Below are positions 23,893 through 35,127 of a DNA stretch of 64,000 nucleotides, in pieces (positions within the stretch are counted from its first letter, which is position 1; every line of letters begins with the position of its first letter). The position numbers were made by a program, and so were the translations under genes. This DNA is from Gautieria morchelliformis (taxonomy: Eukaryota > Basidiomycota > Agaricomycetes > Gomphales > Gomphaceae), in contig WHVA01000149.1 in NCBI GenBank assembly GCA_015179125.1, forward strand, positions 1 to 64,000, in the 5' to 3' direction. The notes below the pieces were generated by a model that ran no database searches, was not told the origin of the DNA, and saw only the letters and a list, made by a program, of their open reading frames with translations.

Positions 23893-26465
23893 ATGTCCCT
23901 TCCATCTCGAGGGTCATCTCCTGCAGCCAACGAAGAAAGCGACCTTAAGAAGGATTTTGCTTCACACATTCATCATAATGAAAGCCCTCGTGTCAAGCCC
24001 AAATCTCCCGAAGAGCGTCAAGCCGGCCTCAAGGCTGCACTTAAGTTGGACCCCGGTGTTAGCGCCTGGAGTGCTCGTGCATTATACTTCTACCTGATTG
24101 TACTCTGTGTCTTCTGCTGTTCTGGCGACAACGGCTTCGATGGCACTGTGATGTCTGGTATCAATGCGATGACACAATACCAGTGAGAAGCCAGGTGCCT
24201 GCATAATCAAGCCTAAAATACTCATGTGATCTTCACAGAACGTACTTCCACATGTCTTCAGTTGGCAGTTCGACCGGGTACTTAATTTGTCGCACTTTTG
24301 CGTCGGAAGGATCTGACAATGTCTAGAATTGTATTCGGTATTTTCACCCTAGGATCACTCACGGCAGCAATTCCGGCTTCCTACCTCCCTGATAGATTTG
24401 GCAGACGATTTGCTATGTTCTGCGGAAACCTTTTCATCATTGTTGGCGCCATTGTTACAGCCAATTCTAAAGACCGCTCGATGTTTGTTGGAGGACGTTA
24501 TCTCACTGGTGAATTATCTTCTCTTACCTTACTAAGCCCAACACTCACATCAACCAGGGATTGGTTCATGTCAGCTGTTGTCTAACCTCCTTTGCGCTCC
24601 TGACCTTTCTCACAGCATTGGCGGCAACATCTGCTAAAGTCTACCTCGCCGAAATGGCCCCTCCCCAGAGCCGTGGGCGGTATATGGGTTTCTTGAATTC
24701 ATTGTGTGTGTTAATTACATCTAACACTCACATTTACTCAACTTATTTGTTCTGTCACCACAATAGCTTTTATGTTGGACAGATAACTGCCACTGGCATC
24801 ATGGTGGCTAGCGGACGATGGCAGAGCAATAATTCTTGGCGTGTCCCACTCTATATTCAGGTTAGTTCGCCTCATTTCTCGAAAGCTTCCTCGTGTGATT
24901 CTACATCCTTCTCAGTGCGGTCCGGCAGTTCTGAATGTCATTTTCGTTTTCCTGTGTCCAGAATCGTGAGTGTATCCTTGTAAAATATTTACAGATTTTA
25001 ACTAGTTGTCATGCATGTACGTAGTCCACGGTGGCTTTACGCACATGGCAGACCAGACCAGGCCAGAGCTCTCCTCGCAAAACTACATTCATATACGGGA
25101 GACATCAACTCGCCTATTGTCAATATCGAGATTGAAGAGATCAAAGAGAAGGTTGCACTAGACGGCGCCGATAGTAAGTGAAATCATTCGTCGCCCAAGT
25201 GTTCCCTCACCCCTAACATGCCCAAGAGCGCTTTTGGGACTTCAGACCGTTGTTCAAAACAAAACAAGACAAGCATCGTGCTCTCCTGGTGGCGATGATT
25301 GGTGAGCCCATATATGCCTATTCATTATTTGAAACTGATTCCTTCACGCCAGGTGCCTTCGGACAACTAAGTGGCAATGGGGTGATCCCTTCGCGCTAAT
25401 ATATTCCATATAATTTAGCTGACATGTTCCAGTTAATCACGTATTTCTTACCCGTCCTGTTGGCAAACGCTGGCATCACGTGCGTCACGAATATCACTGG
25501 ACATCATTCTCACTACAACTTACACCTAATTTGACAGTTCCCAGAACAAAAAGTCTAAGGATAACCTCCCAAGATACGCGAATTGAGACTAATCATGGTC
25601 ATGTCAGACTTACACTCAACTTTGTGAACTCTGTTACGAGTTTCATCGGAGCTTTGACGGCAAGTTCAACTCTTCTGTATTTATCCTACATTGTGTTAAA
25701 GGCACTTACCTCCAAGGGCTCTCTCATTGTGGATCATTTCGGCCGCAGGCGTCTAACTCTGACTGCCACAGGAACTCTCGTCATACTCCTGGCCATCATT
25801 TCTGCGCTCCTCAGCAATCCGGGAGCTACCCCGGGTCGTTCAAATGCCGGCATCTCTTTCATATATCTGTTTATGGTTGTTTTTTCTTTTGGTTGGACAC
25901 CTATGTGGGTGCTGCTCTCCTGGTATCCCCAACCCCGGTTATTGAAATCAGGGGTCATTAAACGTGCAGACAATCACTATACCCAGCGGAGATCCTCGGG
26001 TATGAGTCTAGGGCAAAGGGATTGTCATTTCTGCTTGTTGTAGTGCAAGGTTCGTTGTCGCGCTAATTTCATAATGGTAAGACTCATAATTTGTACGTTG
26101 AATCCAGCTGTGTCTTGTATCAATACATTTGCACTCCCGGTCGCCCTCGCTAAGCTCGGCTGGAAAGGTTTGCTTCTTCACCACGAATCCTCTATTTGAC
26201 GTATTCTGATGCTTAACCTTTAGTTTACCTTATTTTCCTCTTTTGGGATGCAATCGAGTACACCGCTGTATACTTTACCATGGTTGAAACTAAAGGACTT
26301 AGTTTAGAGCGTAAGCCTTTCGTACCATCAGTTACCGAAGCTCCTTTCACCATGACTTCTTCAGAAATTGACGAGGTGTTTAATCAACCGAATCCTCGAA
26401 AATACAGCATTGAGCATAGGGTCCGTGTCAGGCGAGGGCATGTTGAGGGACAGCCTGAGGTTTAA
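23893..26465 (+). CDS. MFS sugar transporter (lactose permease/hexose type)
   Basis: Plasma-membrane sugar:proton symporter family with about 12 helices, split by many introns. Ordered motifs: hydrophilic N-terminus (MSLPSRGSSPAANEES), first helix LYFYLIVLCVFCC, the DNGFDGTVMSGI loop, and after an intron IVFGIFTLGSLTAAIP with PDRFGRR (sugar porter D-R-x-G-R-R). Then come EMAPPQSRGRYMGFLNS, a further helix, PES joined to PRWLYAHGRPDQAR, the central loop EEIKEKVALDGAD, VAMIGAFGQLSGNG, LIVDHFGRRRL, and across an intron SLYPAEILGYESRAKG. The final loop VETKGLSLE and tail DEVFNQPNPRK end at TAA 26463-26465. Several joins were checked and keep frame. Around 25480-25610 the join is uncertain, so a defect there cannot be excluded. 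The sugar is unknown. Confidence 0.8.
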
Positions 26466-26860
26466 GATACCTCCTACTTATCCTACTTATCCGTTGATAT
26501 CACGTATTGAAGATTTCGTTTGGGATTTGAGTATGATAGTGAGATTTATACGAATGCTAGTTAATAGATGATGATCAACGATTCTTACGAAGCGTTGAGC
26601 TTCATCAGCTTCGAGCCCAATTTATTAATGACACGCAATGCAAGCATTTCAACCGATTCCCTATTGGCATGACAGTGTGACAATTTTCACTGAATTTCTC
26701 ACTGTTGGATCCATGACACTGGGGGCATGGCAAAATTTTCTGACTTCATCTGTGCACCAGCCAAGGTGCAGGAATGCTATCAGACCCACCTGAGAGCACC
26801 CTGGAGGATTAGGTCAACGGCTTTCTGTTAGGGATCATCCACAAAGTAGCTACCTATTTA
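26466..26860. other. AT-rich spacer with a degenerate foldback-element end
   Basis: No gene seen. At 26717 the sequence CACTGGGGGCATGGCAAAAT followed by TTTCTGACT matches the terminal sequence of the two foldback elements just downstream, with a few changes. It is probably a third, decayed copy. Confidence 0.45.
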
Positions 26861-27379
26861 CACTGGAGACATGGCAAAATTTCCCAGTTTAGGAAATTGG
26901 ATGAAAATTTAATGTTTTGTCAGAGGTTTTTGGCTGCTGGAAATCCTGCAGAAATTGCAAAATTAGCACCTACAAATCTTCAGGAAACACTCAGGAAACA
27001 TTGAATTTCCTCTTTCATGAAACTAAATTTTCAGTAAAATTTCCCCAGGTAGGAAATTCTATAGAAACACTGATTTCCACAAAGTTTCCCTGTCAAATGT
27101 TCAGGAAACCAACATTTTCATAGAATTTCCAAAACTGAGGAAAGTTTAATAAATATTTTGTTTCATTACAGATGAAATTCAATGTTTCCCAAGAGTTTCT
27201 TAAAGATTTTGAGGTGATAATCTTACAATTTTTGAAGGATTTCCTGAAGTCAAAAAACTCTGATGAAACATTAAATTCTCATCCAATTTTCTGAACTGGG
27301 AAATTTTGAAGAAATGTGGAATGTCCTTAGGATTTCCAGTAGATTTCCAAAGTCAGGAAATTTTGCCATGTCTCCAGTG
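26861..27379. mobile_element. Foldback element FB1 (519 bp), TTA target duplication
   Basis: Begins CACTGGAGACATGGCAAAAT and ends with the inverse, flanked on both sides by TTA (26858-26860 and 27380-27382). The inverted repeat is not limited to the ends. The reverse complement of the right half aligns with the left half nearly to the centre, for example GAAATTGGATGAAAATTTAA against GAAAATTGGATGAGAATTTAA-like sequence. The whole element could therefore fold into one imperfect hairpin. CACTG ends plus a 3-bp duplication fit CACTA-type (or PIF/Harbinger-type) transposition. It encodes no transposase. Confidence 0.85.
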
Positions 27380-27407
27380 TTATGAACATTTACTAGGTAG
27401 TTAATTA

Positions 27408-27946
27408 CACTGGAGACATGGCAAAATTTTCTGACTCTGGAAATCTACTGGAAATCCTAAGGATATTCCACATTTCTTCAAAATTTCCCAGTTCAGGAAA
27501 TTGGATGAAAATTTAAAGTCATGCCAGAGTTATCACCTCAAAATCTTCAAGAAATACTCAGGAAACATTGAATTTCCTCTGCTATGAAACTAAATATTTA
27601 ATAAAGTTTCCTCAGTTTGGAAATTCTATGAAAATGTTGCTTTCCTGAACATTGGACAGGAAAACATTGTAGAAATCAATGTTTCTATAGAAGTTCCTAA
27701 CTGGGGAAATTTTATTAAAAATTTAGTTTCATGAAAGAAGAAATTCAATGTTTCCTGAGTGTTTCCTGAAGATTTGTAGGTGAGAATTTTACAATTTTTA
27801 AAGGATTTCCAGCAGCCAAAAAACTCTGACAAAACATTAAATTTTCATTCAAGTTCCTAAACTGGGAAATTTTGAAGAAATGCAAAGTATCCTCAGAATT
27901 TCCAATTAATTTTCAAAAGTCAGGGAATTTTGCCATGTCTCCAGTG
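27408..27946. mobile_element. Foldback element FB2 (539 bp), TTA target duplication
   Basis: Same terminal sequence and same near-complete palindrome as FB1, flanked by TTA at 27405-27407 and 27947-27949. Its left half aligns best with the reverse complement of the right half of FB1 (both read GGAAATCTACTGGAAATCCT after the terminus). The two copies thus lie 28 bases apart in opposite sense. The two 68-codon ORFs they share are by-products of the repeat. Confidence 0.85.
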
Positions 27947-28114
27947 TTAGTTTCAAATGTTGTAAATAACCTATGTACATTGTAAGATAGTGGCAGTATA
28001 AACCGCGCACCCTCTAAGCGCCCATTGGTCAGCTTAGGGTTAGGGTTTAGGTGGCGAAAATACTCCGTATGGAAGTTTCAAATTTTGGTAGGACATCCTG
28101 GTAGCTATGGTATA
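27947..28114. other. Spacer with telomere-like repeat and a shared transposon-edge motif
   Basis: 28034-28051 reads TTAGGGTTAGGGTTTAGG, two exact and one variant fungal telomere hexamer. 27984-28026 (TAAGATAGTGGCAGTATAAA and following) recurs with few changes at 41345-41390, next to another Gyp-B LTR fragment. No gene. Confidence 0.5.
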
Positions 28115-28378
28115 TTACTTCGGGGCCTGATCTAAGTCCTCTATTATTGACTTTGGTAGTACTCTATGCCCATGAAACTTCCGGTTGGCCCAAATTGCCT
28201 GTACACCATTCAGTCCATGTTTATATGCATCCATGAGCCAAGTGGCATGATTGGCATATCTGAGTGCAGTCTCACTTAGCACTCCTTTATGCAAGTAAAT
28301 AACACACTTACCGGTGCATTTTGAGTAGATCCACATGATCAAGGCATTCCCACACATTTTTCTCCATTTCTGCCCCAT
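28115..28378 (-). pseudogene. C-terminal piece of a DDE transposase-like gene
   Basis: Reverse-strand frame with ALRYANHATWLMDAYKHGLNG, then AIWANRKFHGHRVLP. This matches the C-terminal end of the large basidiomycete DDE endonuclease-like proteins whose middle part lies at 28951-30300. A Gyp-B remnant (28400-28950) separates the two pieces. The piece lacks a complete upstream context. Confidence 0.55.
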
Positions 28379-28399
28379 TTTTTGTAGGAGGGAGCATTC

Positions 28400-28473
28400 T
28401 ATAATGTAGACGTTAGTCGGTCGATGACTACCATCAGGTAGTCACAGTTGTTGGATTTGGGCAGGGGCCCCAT
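28400..28473 (-). pseudogene. Sliver of Gyp-B integrase
   Basis: On the reverse strand the 70 bases next to the LTR read MGPLPKSNNCDYLMVVIDRLTS, the first-Asp region of the integrase core also present at 33905-33970 and 62190-62250. The LTR at 28474-28688 therefore abuts a different Gyp-B copy, a sign of nested insertion. Confidence 0.6.
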
Positions 28474-28688
28474 TGTAAAGGATGTCGATCTTAAGACCTT
28501 GTATCACAAGGGCACTACAGAACTTGACCAATGAGTGGTATTCTGAATGCTATGTAGTGACAGGTAAGAGTAAGATGCGATGGGAACCGCTGGCCGGTTC
28601 CCACGCATAAACTATACAGTGGGTCCCTAAGGGGCCCACTGGGATTATGTAATAACTATTGTACATGTAGATACACGGGTTATTTACA
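28474..28688 (-). repeat. Gyp-B LTR (215 bp)
   Basis: Read on the reverse strand: starts TGTAAATAACC after the purine tract GAGGGGGAGGG and ends CATCCTTTACA. Same layout as the LTRs at 40620, 45570 and 56601. It contains the inverted-repeat blocks CAGTGGGCCCC with GGGACCCACTG, GGGAACC with GGTTCCC, and CCTTG with CAAGG. Confidence 0.85.
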
Positions 28689-28723
28689 CCCTCCCCCTCT
28701 ATAGACAATATAGGGGTCAACTA

Positions 28724-28950
28724 CTACTCATAGAGGTCATCCATGAGGGAGTCCTCTAGAGTGGCCGATACGATGACGTCGTCGTCGTACGGGGCCGGTG
28801 GAGCACGTGACTCCTCCGGGGGCACCTCCGCATCATTGGTGGTGATTGGGTGAGGCTGGTCGGCCTCACCACTAGCGGCGGTATCCGCTTGGGTGATGGG
28901 CCTCGCGGAGCATGGCCTCAACAGCCGGGTCCTCAGTCTGAGGAGTGGGC
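28724..28950 (-). pseudogene. C-terminal part of Gyp-B ORF3
   Basis: Reverse-strand frame ending SLMDDLYE-stop at 28724, just before the purine tract and LTR. The Gyp-B copy at 40018-40597 ends its third ORF in the same place with LDDEIYGD-stop, so this is the same downstream ORF. Acidic and Pro-rich; fused by insertion to the DDE remnant upstream. Function unknown. Confidence 0.5.
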
Positions 28951-31146
28951 CGGTGACCATGTGACTCAACAAGCTCAAATAGTGCCGGCTTTTGTGCAAC
29001 AAAGTCTGGCTGGTTGAAAAGCACCCAATGGCAGCAGCAAGCTGCTGTTTGGTCCTCGCACTTGAATCCAGCACATTCAGCACGTAAGTTAGCTTCTTCC
29101 AGGAAACCCCGTGCCTTCAAGACTGGTCTTCATACCCTTAAACCAGCCTGGCATGTCAGGGTGATCATCAGGGTAATAAAGTCCTGTGATTGGCCATTTG
29201 GGAGGGTTCCGTGACACATCTTGCACTTCCCATGCTTCCCATGCCAGTGCTTCAGGAATTTAGGCATAGAGTGAGCTGAAAGTGCATCATCTGCTCTTTT
29301 TTGGTGCCCCGTTGCATTGTCAAATCCAAAAGCCCCAATTGCTGTTCCTTGGAAATTATCCTCAAATAATTCAATGGCTTTCTCAGTTTGAGAACAAAGG
29401 TCTGCGCAATCAAAATATCCATCACGGTTCTTTCCCGCCTTGAATAGAACTCGAGCTTACCGAGAGCTGGCATGGTTCACAGTGAATTAATATGAACAGA
29501 TAAAAGTAAACTCACCTGTCTTTGGATTTAAGCCAGCCCAGGTCTGGTGAGCAGAAGTCAGAGACCATGATAGAAGCACCCTCCCCCTTTTGAATTGGCT
29601 CTGCTTTTTCACTAATGTGAACCCAACATGTTTTCCTTTGGTCATTGGCATAAAATGTAGATTCATCATGTGTGACCAAAACAATCCTTTTCTGCTGTGG
29701 GAATCTGGGAAGCTGGGGATAGATGAGCTCATTATCATTGCTCCATTTGACCATTTGATCTTCAATAGAGGTCCAGAATGGTAGGAACACCTTGGTCCGG
29801 TAGTCCACCACATCTTCATGTTCATGTCCATCCACATACATTCCATTTGCAGATTTCCCATATCGGTAATTCATTGCATGCATCCATTGACAAGCAGTGC
29901 ATTCACTATATCGGTAATTCATCGCATGCATCCATTGACAATGGGCTCTTTGACCTCAGGCTTGGCCAGATACCGAACAATGTCTACTGCTTTGAGGTAT
30001 TTCTTATTAAGGGACTGCAAATGAAGGTGAATCTCCTGTGCAAGATCCTCCTCCTCCTCAATTCTTGACTTTCTATGTTGCCCATAGAGACTTTCTGGGA
30101 GCTGCTCATTGTCCTCCAGAATTCCCACACCCACACTCGCAGAGAGTGGGAAAGACATGCTCCTTTTCCAGCTGCAGTTGCAGCCAGGAGTGATGCTTCA
30201 CACCACCCAATACCCTGGCCTGACATGTAGAACCGCAAGAAAGCCAGCATCCCATTGAGATGACCCCGAAAAACCACATTTAGTGTTATTGCCTTTGATC
30301 ATTTGGTAAGAATGGTGACAGCTTCTTTGAGGGCCAGCGATGTGGGCAATGGTGGCCTTGCCCGAGCCTGAAGGATTGGTTCAATGGTGCCCGATTTGGC
30401 TCTTCTTCCACATCACTCTCATCCTCATCCTCATGTTCTTCTCTCACTCCATGCTCAGTGGTTTCGCAATCCTCATCTTCTATCTCCTCAATAGTGACCC
30501 TGGGGACATGTTGGCCATGTCTCTCATTCTTTTCTGACCCACTTGCAGAAGACCCTGCAATACTTTGAGGGTCAGTGGCTGTGCTCAGTCCTTTATTATT
30601 GCTTGCCCCTTCTTCTTCACTTTCCTCCTCTTGCCTCAAATTGGCCCCTGTCATAGGTATAATAGGCACTACATCTCTTTCATCAACCTCTTCCTCTTCC
30701 TCCTGTCTTTTCTCAATCTGCTCCTTTGGTTTGCCACAAATAGCCGGTTGAATCCCAGAGTCTGTTGCGCATTCACGCAGCCATTTCTGAAAGAATGAAC
30801 TAATATCAGCATACCCTTGTTCTCAGTAAGCTTTTCTACTCTTCTGCATGTCATGTTCATGCTGACGTTTGGTCCATGGTGCAGGGTTGCCCATTTTATT
30901 ATATTGCATTGGCCGAATGCTGGTCTCAGCAGCATCCAGGAATTTTGTGATTCCCTGCTGAAGTTTTGAGATAAATGTGAGTAAATTCCCTTCATCTTCA
31001 ACTCCAAGGTCATCTGGTGTTGATTCAACATCATCAAATGATGTGACGCTGCTACATGTTGATTTCACACTGAATGAAACATCACTTAATGCTGTAACTG
31101 GACTATGGTCCATGGTGGGGCTTGGGATGGATGGACACTGCCCCAA
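28951..31146 (-). pseudogene. DDE endonuclease/transposase-like gene, broken
   Basis: Reverse-strand pieces in several frames belong to one large protein. N-terminal part (31146-30640): Ser-rich, then APWTKRQHEHD. An acidic linker follows (EEIEDEDCETTEHG near 30470). Catalytic part (29900-29560): DGHEHEDVVDYR, FLPFWTSIE, RIVLVTHDESTFYANDQRK, then GEGASIMVSDFCSPDLGWL. This pattern (H-DES-FYA, KGEGAS-MV-DF, GWL) typifies a DDE-fold family widespread in basidiomycetes. Later parts around 29440-29000 read in shifted frames QKRADDALSA, LPNGQSQDFYYPDDHPDMPG and ECAGFKC. Stops and frameshifts throughout. I recognise the family by pattern but cannot place it in a named transposon superfamily. Confidence 0.6.
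29861..29956. repeat. 48-bp in-frame tandem duplication
   Basis: TATCGGTAATTCATTGCATG begins at 29861 and again, with one change, at 29909. In the reverse-strand protein this doubles a 16-residue stretch (MHAMNYRY...). The length is a multiple of three, so the reading frame is kept. Confidence 0.8.
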
Positions 31147-31269
31147 GAGGATTCTGCTGTCAGGTTTTCACCCTAAATGAGTTCTGTGGGCTCTGTGGTA
31201 GCAGGATCTGCTTTCCTGTTCGAGAACAGAGGATGTTTGAATGGGCCAGCTGTAAAACAGCATCACCAT

Positions 31270-34200
31270 GTCACAACATTCCCCTGGAGCAGCCGATCAC
31301 ACTGCAGCTGGCCTGCATAGGCAGCTGTTCCACTATTAATTATGGAATGAACATGACCATTAAATTTGGTCATGAAATATACGATGAATACTTCGACATA
31401 GTGAACATTGAATATTATGACACGATCTTAGGGACACCATTCCTAAGAAACTTTGGCATCACCCTGGACTTTTCAAGCCCAGGGACAATCCGTAAGGGGA
31501 ATGAAATAATCCTCACGGGCAAGGTATCGTTCGACGAAAATGAGTCGACGAACAAAGGCAAGGGGCCAAGGGTGACCAGGATCACCCCAGCACCAAAGCC
31601 AAACATGGCTCATTGAAGCCAGGAGGATGAGTCGCATAACAACTCGTCCTCGAACTCCCCCTACAACCATAGGGAGAGGCGCTCTCACCTGACAGTGAAA
31701 GCAATGGGGAAAAGAAAGGCAGTCCTGTGTGCCACGGGACCTAATAGACGCACACAGCGCCTAATGGCTTCTAAGCCAACCACTACCATCATCCTCACAG
31801 ATGATGACATCCCTCACCTCTGCAAGGAATGGATGGAGAGAATCACTGACCTGGTCAGTGGAATCCCATTATAACTCCCACCGCTGTGGGAGATCAACCA
31901 TGAGATCAATCTCATTGATCCCAACAAACACATGCGGTATTGACTACCGAAGTGCCCCAAACATTTCCAAGAGGAACTGTCAACCAAGATAGAATGATCC
32001 ACCACTGCAAAGTGGTGGATCCCAGCAGTTGCACAACAGGCTGTACCCATGCTGTGCATGCCGAAGAAGAACGGTACACTGTGAACCGTCTTCGATCTGT
32101 GCCAGCAGAACAAGAACACTGTGAAGGACGTTACGCGTTTCCCAGATCAGGATATCATCCACAGCGGCATGGCTCGCTGTTGATATCGCATGAAACTCGA
32201 TATGTCCGAAGTATATGAGCAGATCCGGATTCATCTGGATCATGTAGCAAAGACTGCCTTTGCTATGATCCTTGGCACCTTCAGGAGCTAAGTAATACAG
32301 AAGGGAGACTGCAATGCCCCATCAACATTCCAATGGCTGATGACAGCCATATTTCGCAACTGCATAGGTCACTTCGTCCATGTCTACATGGATGATATAT
32401 TCATTTTCTCTCTCTCGATACAAGAGCACGAGGAGCACCTCTACATTGTCTTTGACAGACTGAGGAAGAACCACCTTTTTCTGAGCAAGAAAAATGTGGA
32501 TCTCTATTCCATCCGAATGGAGTGCCTCAGCCACATCATCGATGGCCAAGGTGTACATGCCGACGAGGACAAGATGCAATGCATTCGTGAATGGCGAAGG
32601 CCGCGGACATTCAATGATGTCCAACATTTCTTCAGGCTAGTACAATACCTGGCACATTACATGCCAGATGTTAGTGCATACACGACCCCCTTGTCGGGTT
32701 GTGCATGTAACAATCATCCATTCAAATGGACCCCGCTTCTAGACAAATGCTGGCAAAGCATTAAGGCGTTGGCCTGTAAGACCCCGATCCTGCGTCCAAT
32801 TGACGCACGGTGCCCAGAGCCAATCTGGGTTATCACTGACGGGTCAAAAGCCGGTGTCGGTGCAGTCTACGGCCAGGGCCCCAACTGGAAAACCTGTTGG
32901 CCAGCCGGCTTCTTGTCAAAGAAGTTCAGTGTTGCTCAGCAACACTACCAGACTCATGAGCACGAGACAATCGTGGTGCTCAAGGCTCTCATGAAATGGG
33001 AGGATAAACTACTGGGATGAAGGTTCACCCTCATCACAGATCACAAAGGGCTCAAACACTTCGAGACACAGAAGAGCCTGTCTGACTGCCAGGTCAGATG
33101 GTGGGAGTTTCTATCCCATTTCAACTTCAACACCGTTCATGTTGACGGTGTGGAGAACAAGGTGGCAGACTGCCTGTCGCACTACTACGAGAGCGAGATG
33201 AGTGACGACAGTCACCCGGACCACATCTTCGTAAACACAGACGCGTGCTTAGACCCGGAAGGTGAGCTACTGCCCACCAACCAGTATATTGAGCTGCGAA
33301 CAGCAGCAACAAGACGGTCTAACCGCCTTGCAGAGAAGACGGAGGCATGGATATTAGAATCTGCCGCCTTAAACAAGGGCTCACAAAAGCCCACAAACGG
33401 CGTCGCATCACACGACAATGACGACGATGATGTCCGAGTCATCACCACAAGCAACGAGGGCGCACCTCTACACCTGAGCGTCAAACAGGGCATAGACCTG
33501 TCCAAGGTCTTACAAGACGTGTACCATAAGGACCCCATGTTCTCAAATATCATGGAGCACCCAGACGCGCACCTGAGATTCAGAATCCAGGACGGGCTGA
33601 TCTGGACAAAGAATCAGCTCATGAGAGATGTCATCGCCGTCCCCCAATCTGTTCTTCAGGGGGGGAGGAGGCTGATCGAAATCATCATCAATCGAGCACA
33701 CCAGATAGTTGGTCACTGCGGCCATCTGGAGACATCCAACTACGTTTGAAAGTCATACTGGTGGGTGGGCATGAGCCCGGATATCAAGTCATTTTGCATG
33801 TCGTGCACAAAGTGCCAGATGACGAAAACCGGGCCACAACGGCCCAAGGTTTGCTACACAGCCTACCCATTCCAGATTGGCCATGGCAGTCAATTGGCAT
33901 TAACTTTATGGGGCCCTTGCCCAAATCAAATGACTATGATTACCTGATGGTAGTCATCGACCGACTAACGTCGCACGTCCACCTCATCCCAACAACGACG
34001 AGCGTGTCAGCCAAGGGATTAGCCTGGCTGTTTCTGAAAGAAGTCGTCCAACTCCATGGAGTCCCAGAATCCATCGTCTCAGATAGAGACTCAAAGTTCA
34101 CATCTATCTTCTGGCGTGAACTACAGTGACTCAGGGGACTAAGCTCCTCATGTCGACTGCTTCCATCCCCAAACGGATGGAGTGACCGAGCGTGCAAACT

Positions 34201-34435
34201 GCTCGATCAGACAGATATTGCACACGGTAGTCAGGGATGACCAGAAGGATTGGGCACTGAAATGCCCAATGGTCGAGGTCGCCCTCAACAGCAACATCAG
34301 CGCAACCACAGGGTTCCCTCCCTTTGAGCTGAACCACAGCTATATGCTGCGGATAGACTTGCCCATAACCGCGGACACCTCGTTTAAAGGGGTAGCCCAG
34401 TTCGCACATCAGGCCAGGTGGAACCTGATGGCGGC
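31270..34435 (+). pseudogene. Gyp-B fragment I: protease end, RT, RNase H, most of integrase
   Basis: Starts in the protease (LEQPITLQLACIGSCSTINYG) and runs into RT, where HVYMDDIFIFS keeps the YxDD catalytic motif. RNase H follows (VITDGSKAGVGAVYG, ITDHKGLK and VDGVENKVADCLS, all acidic residues kept). Integrase has the H-H-C-C zinc-finger region (HQIVGHCGHL, CMSCTKCQ), MGPLPKSND, and SDRDSKF with the second Asp. Reading ends at ARWNLMA (34435), where a Gyp-A LTR is inserted. Stops in the RT N-terminus (31876, 31940), after LLG (33018) and after TSNYV (33747), plus frameshifts in integrase, show it is dead. Gag and the 5' LTR are missing. Confidence 0.8.
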
Positions 34436-35094
34436 TGTTACGACCGTGCATTTCCAATTTCCGACCTTCAGTTCCGCATGCATTCCGCCCCTCCAATAAT
34501 TCCGACATTCCACCCCTTGTTCTACTCCCTTGTTCTTTCGACTCTATTATTCGGACCCACCGGACCTGCTTCATCGTTCATCAAGATCATATATCCGGTC
34601 ACCCTTGTAGTTCATTGTCAGATATGTTTTCCGACCCCTTGTTCTTTTGCCATTGTTTTACCTTACCCTGAACCCCCCTTGCAGTCCCATTGTTCCCAAT
34701 TAGTTAGTTCCCACGTATGTCTACCCGACTTCCGCTCCCCCTGGAATTTGCTTAGTACTATCTCATTACATGTTGTCTCAGCTCTTTGTATAAAAGCCTC
34801 TCATGTATGTCTGTTATTCTGCAATCAGATAACCACCTTCGATACTTGATTTCCTTCGCTCCATCTCCTGTTATTAGCACAGCGAGTCCAGCAAGACCTC
34901 TGTCTCTCCGCCTTCCATCTTCCGTCTTCGGCCTCAGTTCCGACTCAAGTTCCAACTGACTCTTAGTCCAATACTTTCTGACTTCCGACCCATTTCCAAA
35001 ATACTTAGGATGGTAGTTCATTGGGGGCGCAATGCATAAGTTGAAGCCGCTGTCCTTTCCAGTTCCGACTTAGTGGAAATCTCAATACGTAACA
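34436..35094 (+). repeat. 5' LTR of Gyp-A (659 bp)
   Basis: Starts TGTTACGACC, ends ATACGTAACA. Matches the solo LTR at 5487-6163. A TTTGTATAAAAGCC promoter-like block lies near 34785. The internal region starts GTATTATCTGATTCCC; I could not match it to a tRNA primer site. Confidence 0.85.
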
Positions 35095-35127
35095 GTATTA
35101 TCTGATTCCCACCCGATAACTATCACT

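Noticed and set aside
26917..27832. Two similar 68-codon ORFs (forward and reverse)
   Set aside because: They lie inside the foldback elements FB1 and FB2. Their likeness follows from the inverted repeat, and similar readings occur on the other arm.
33746..34574. Reverse-strand and alternative-frame ORFs over the Gyp-B integrase and Gyp-A LTR
   Set aside because: They are shadows of integrase coding sequence and LTR and cross an insertion junction.
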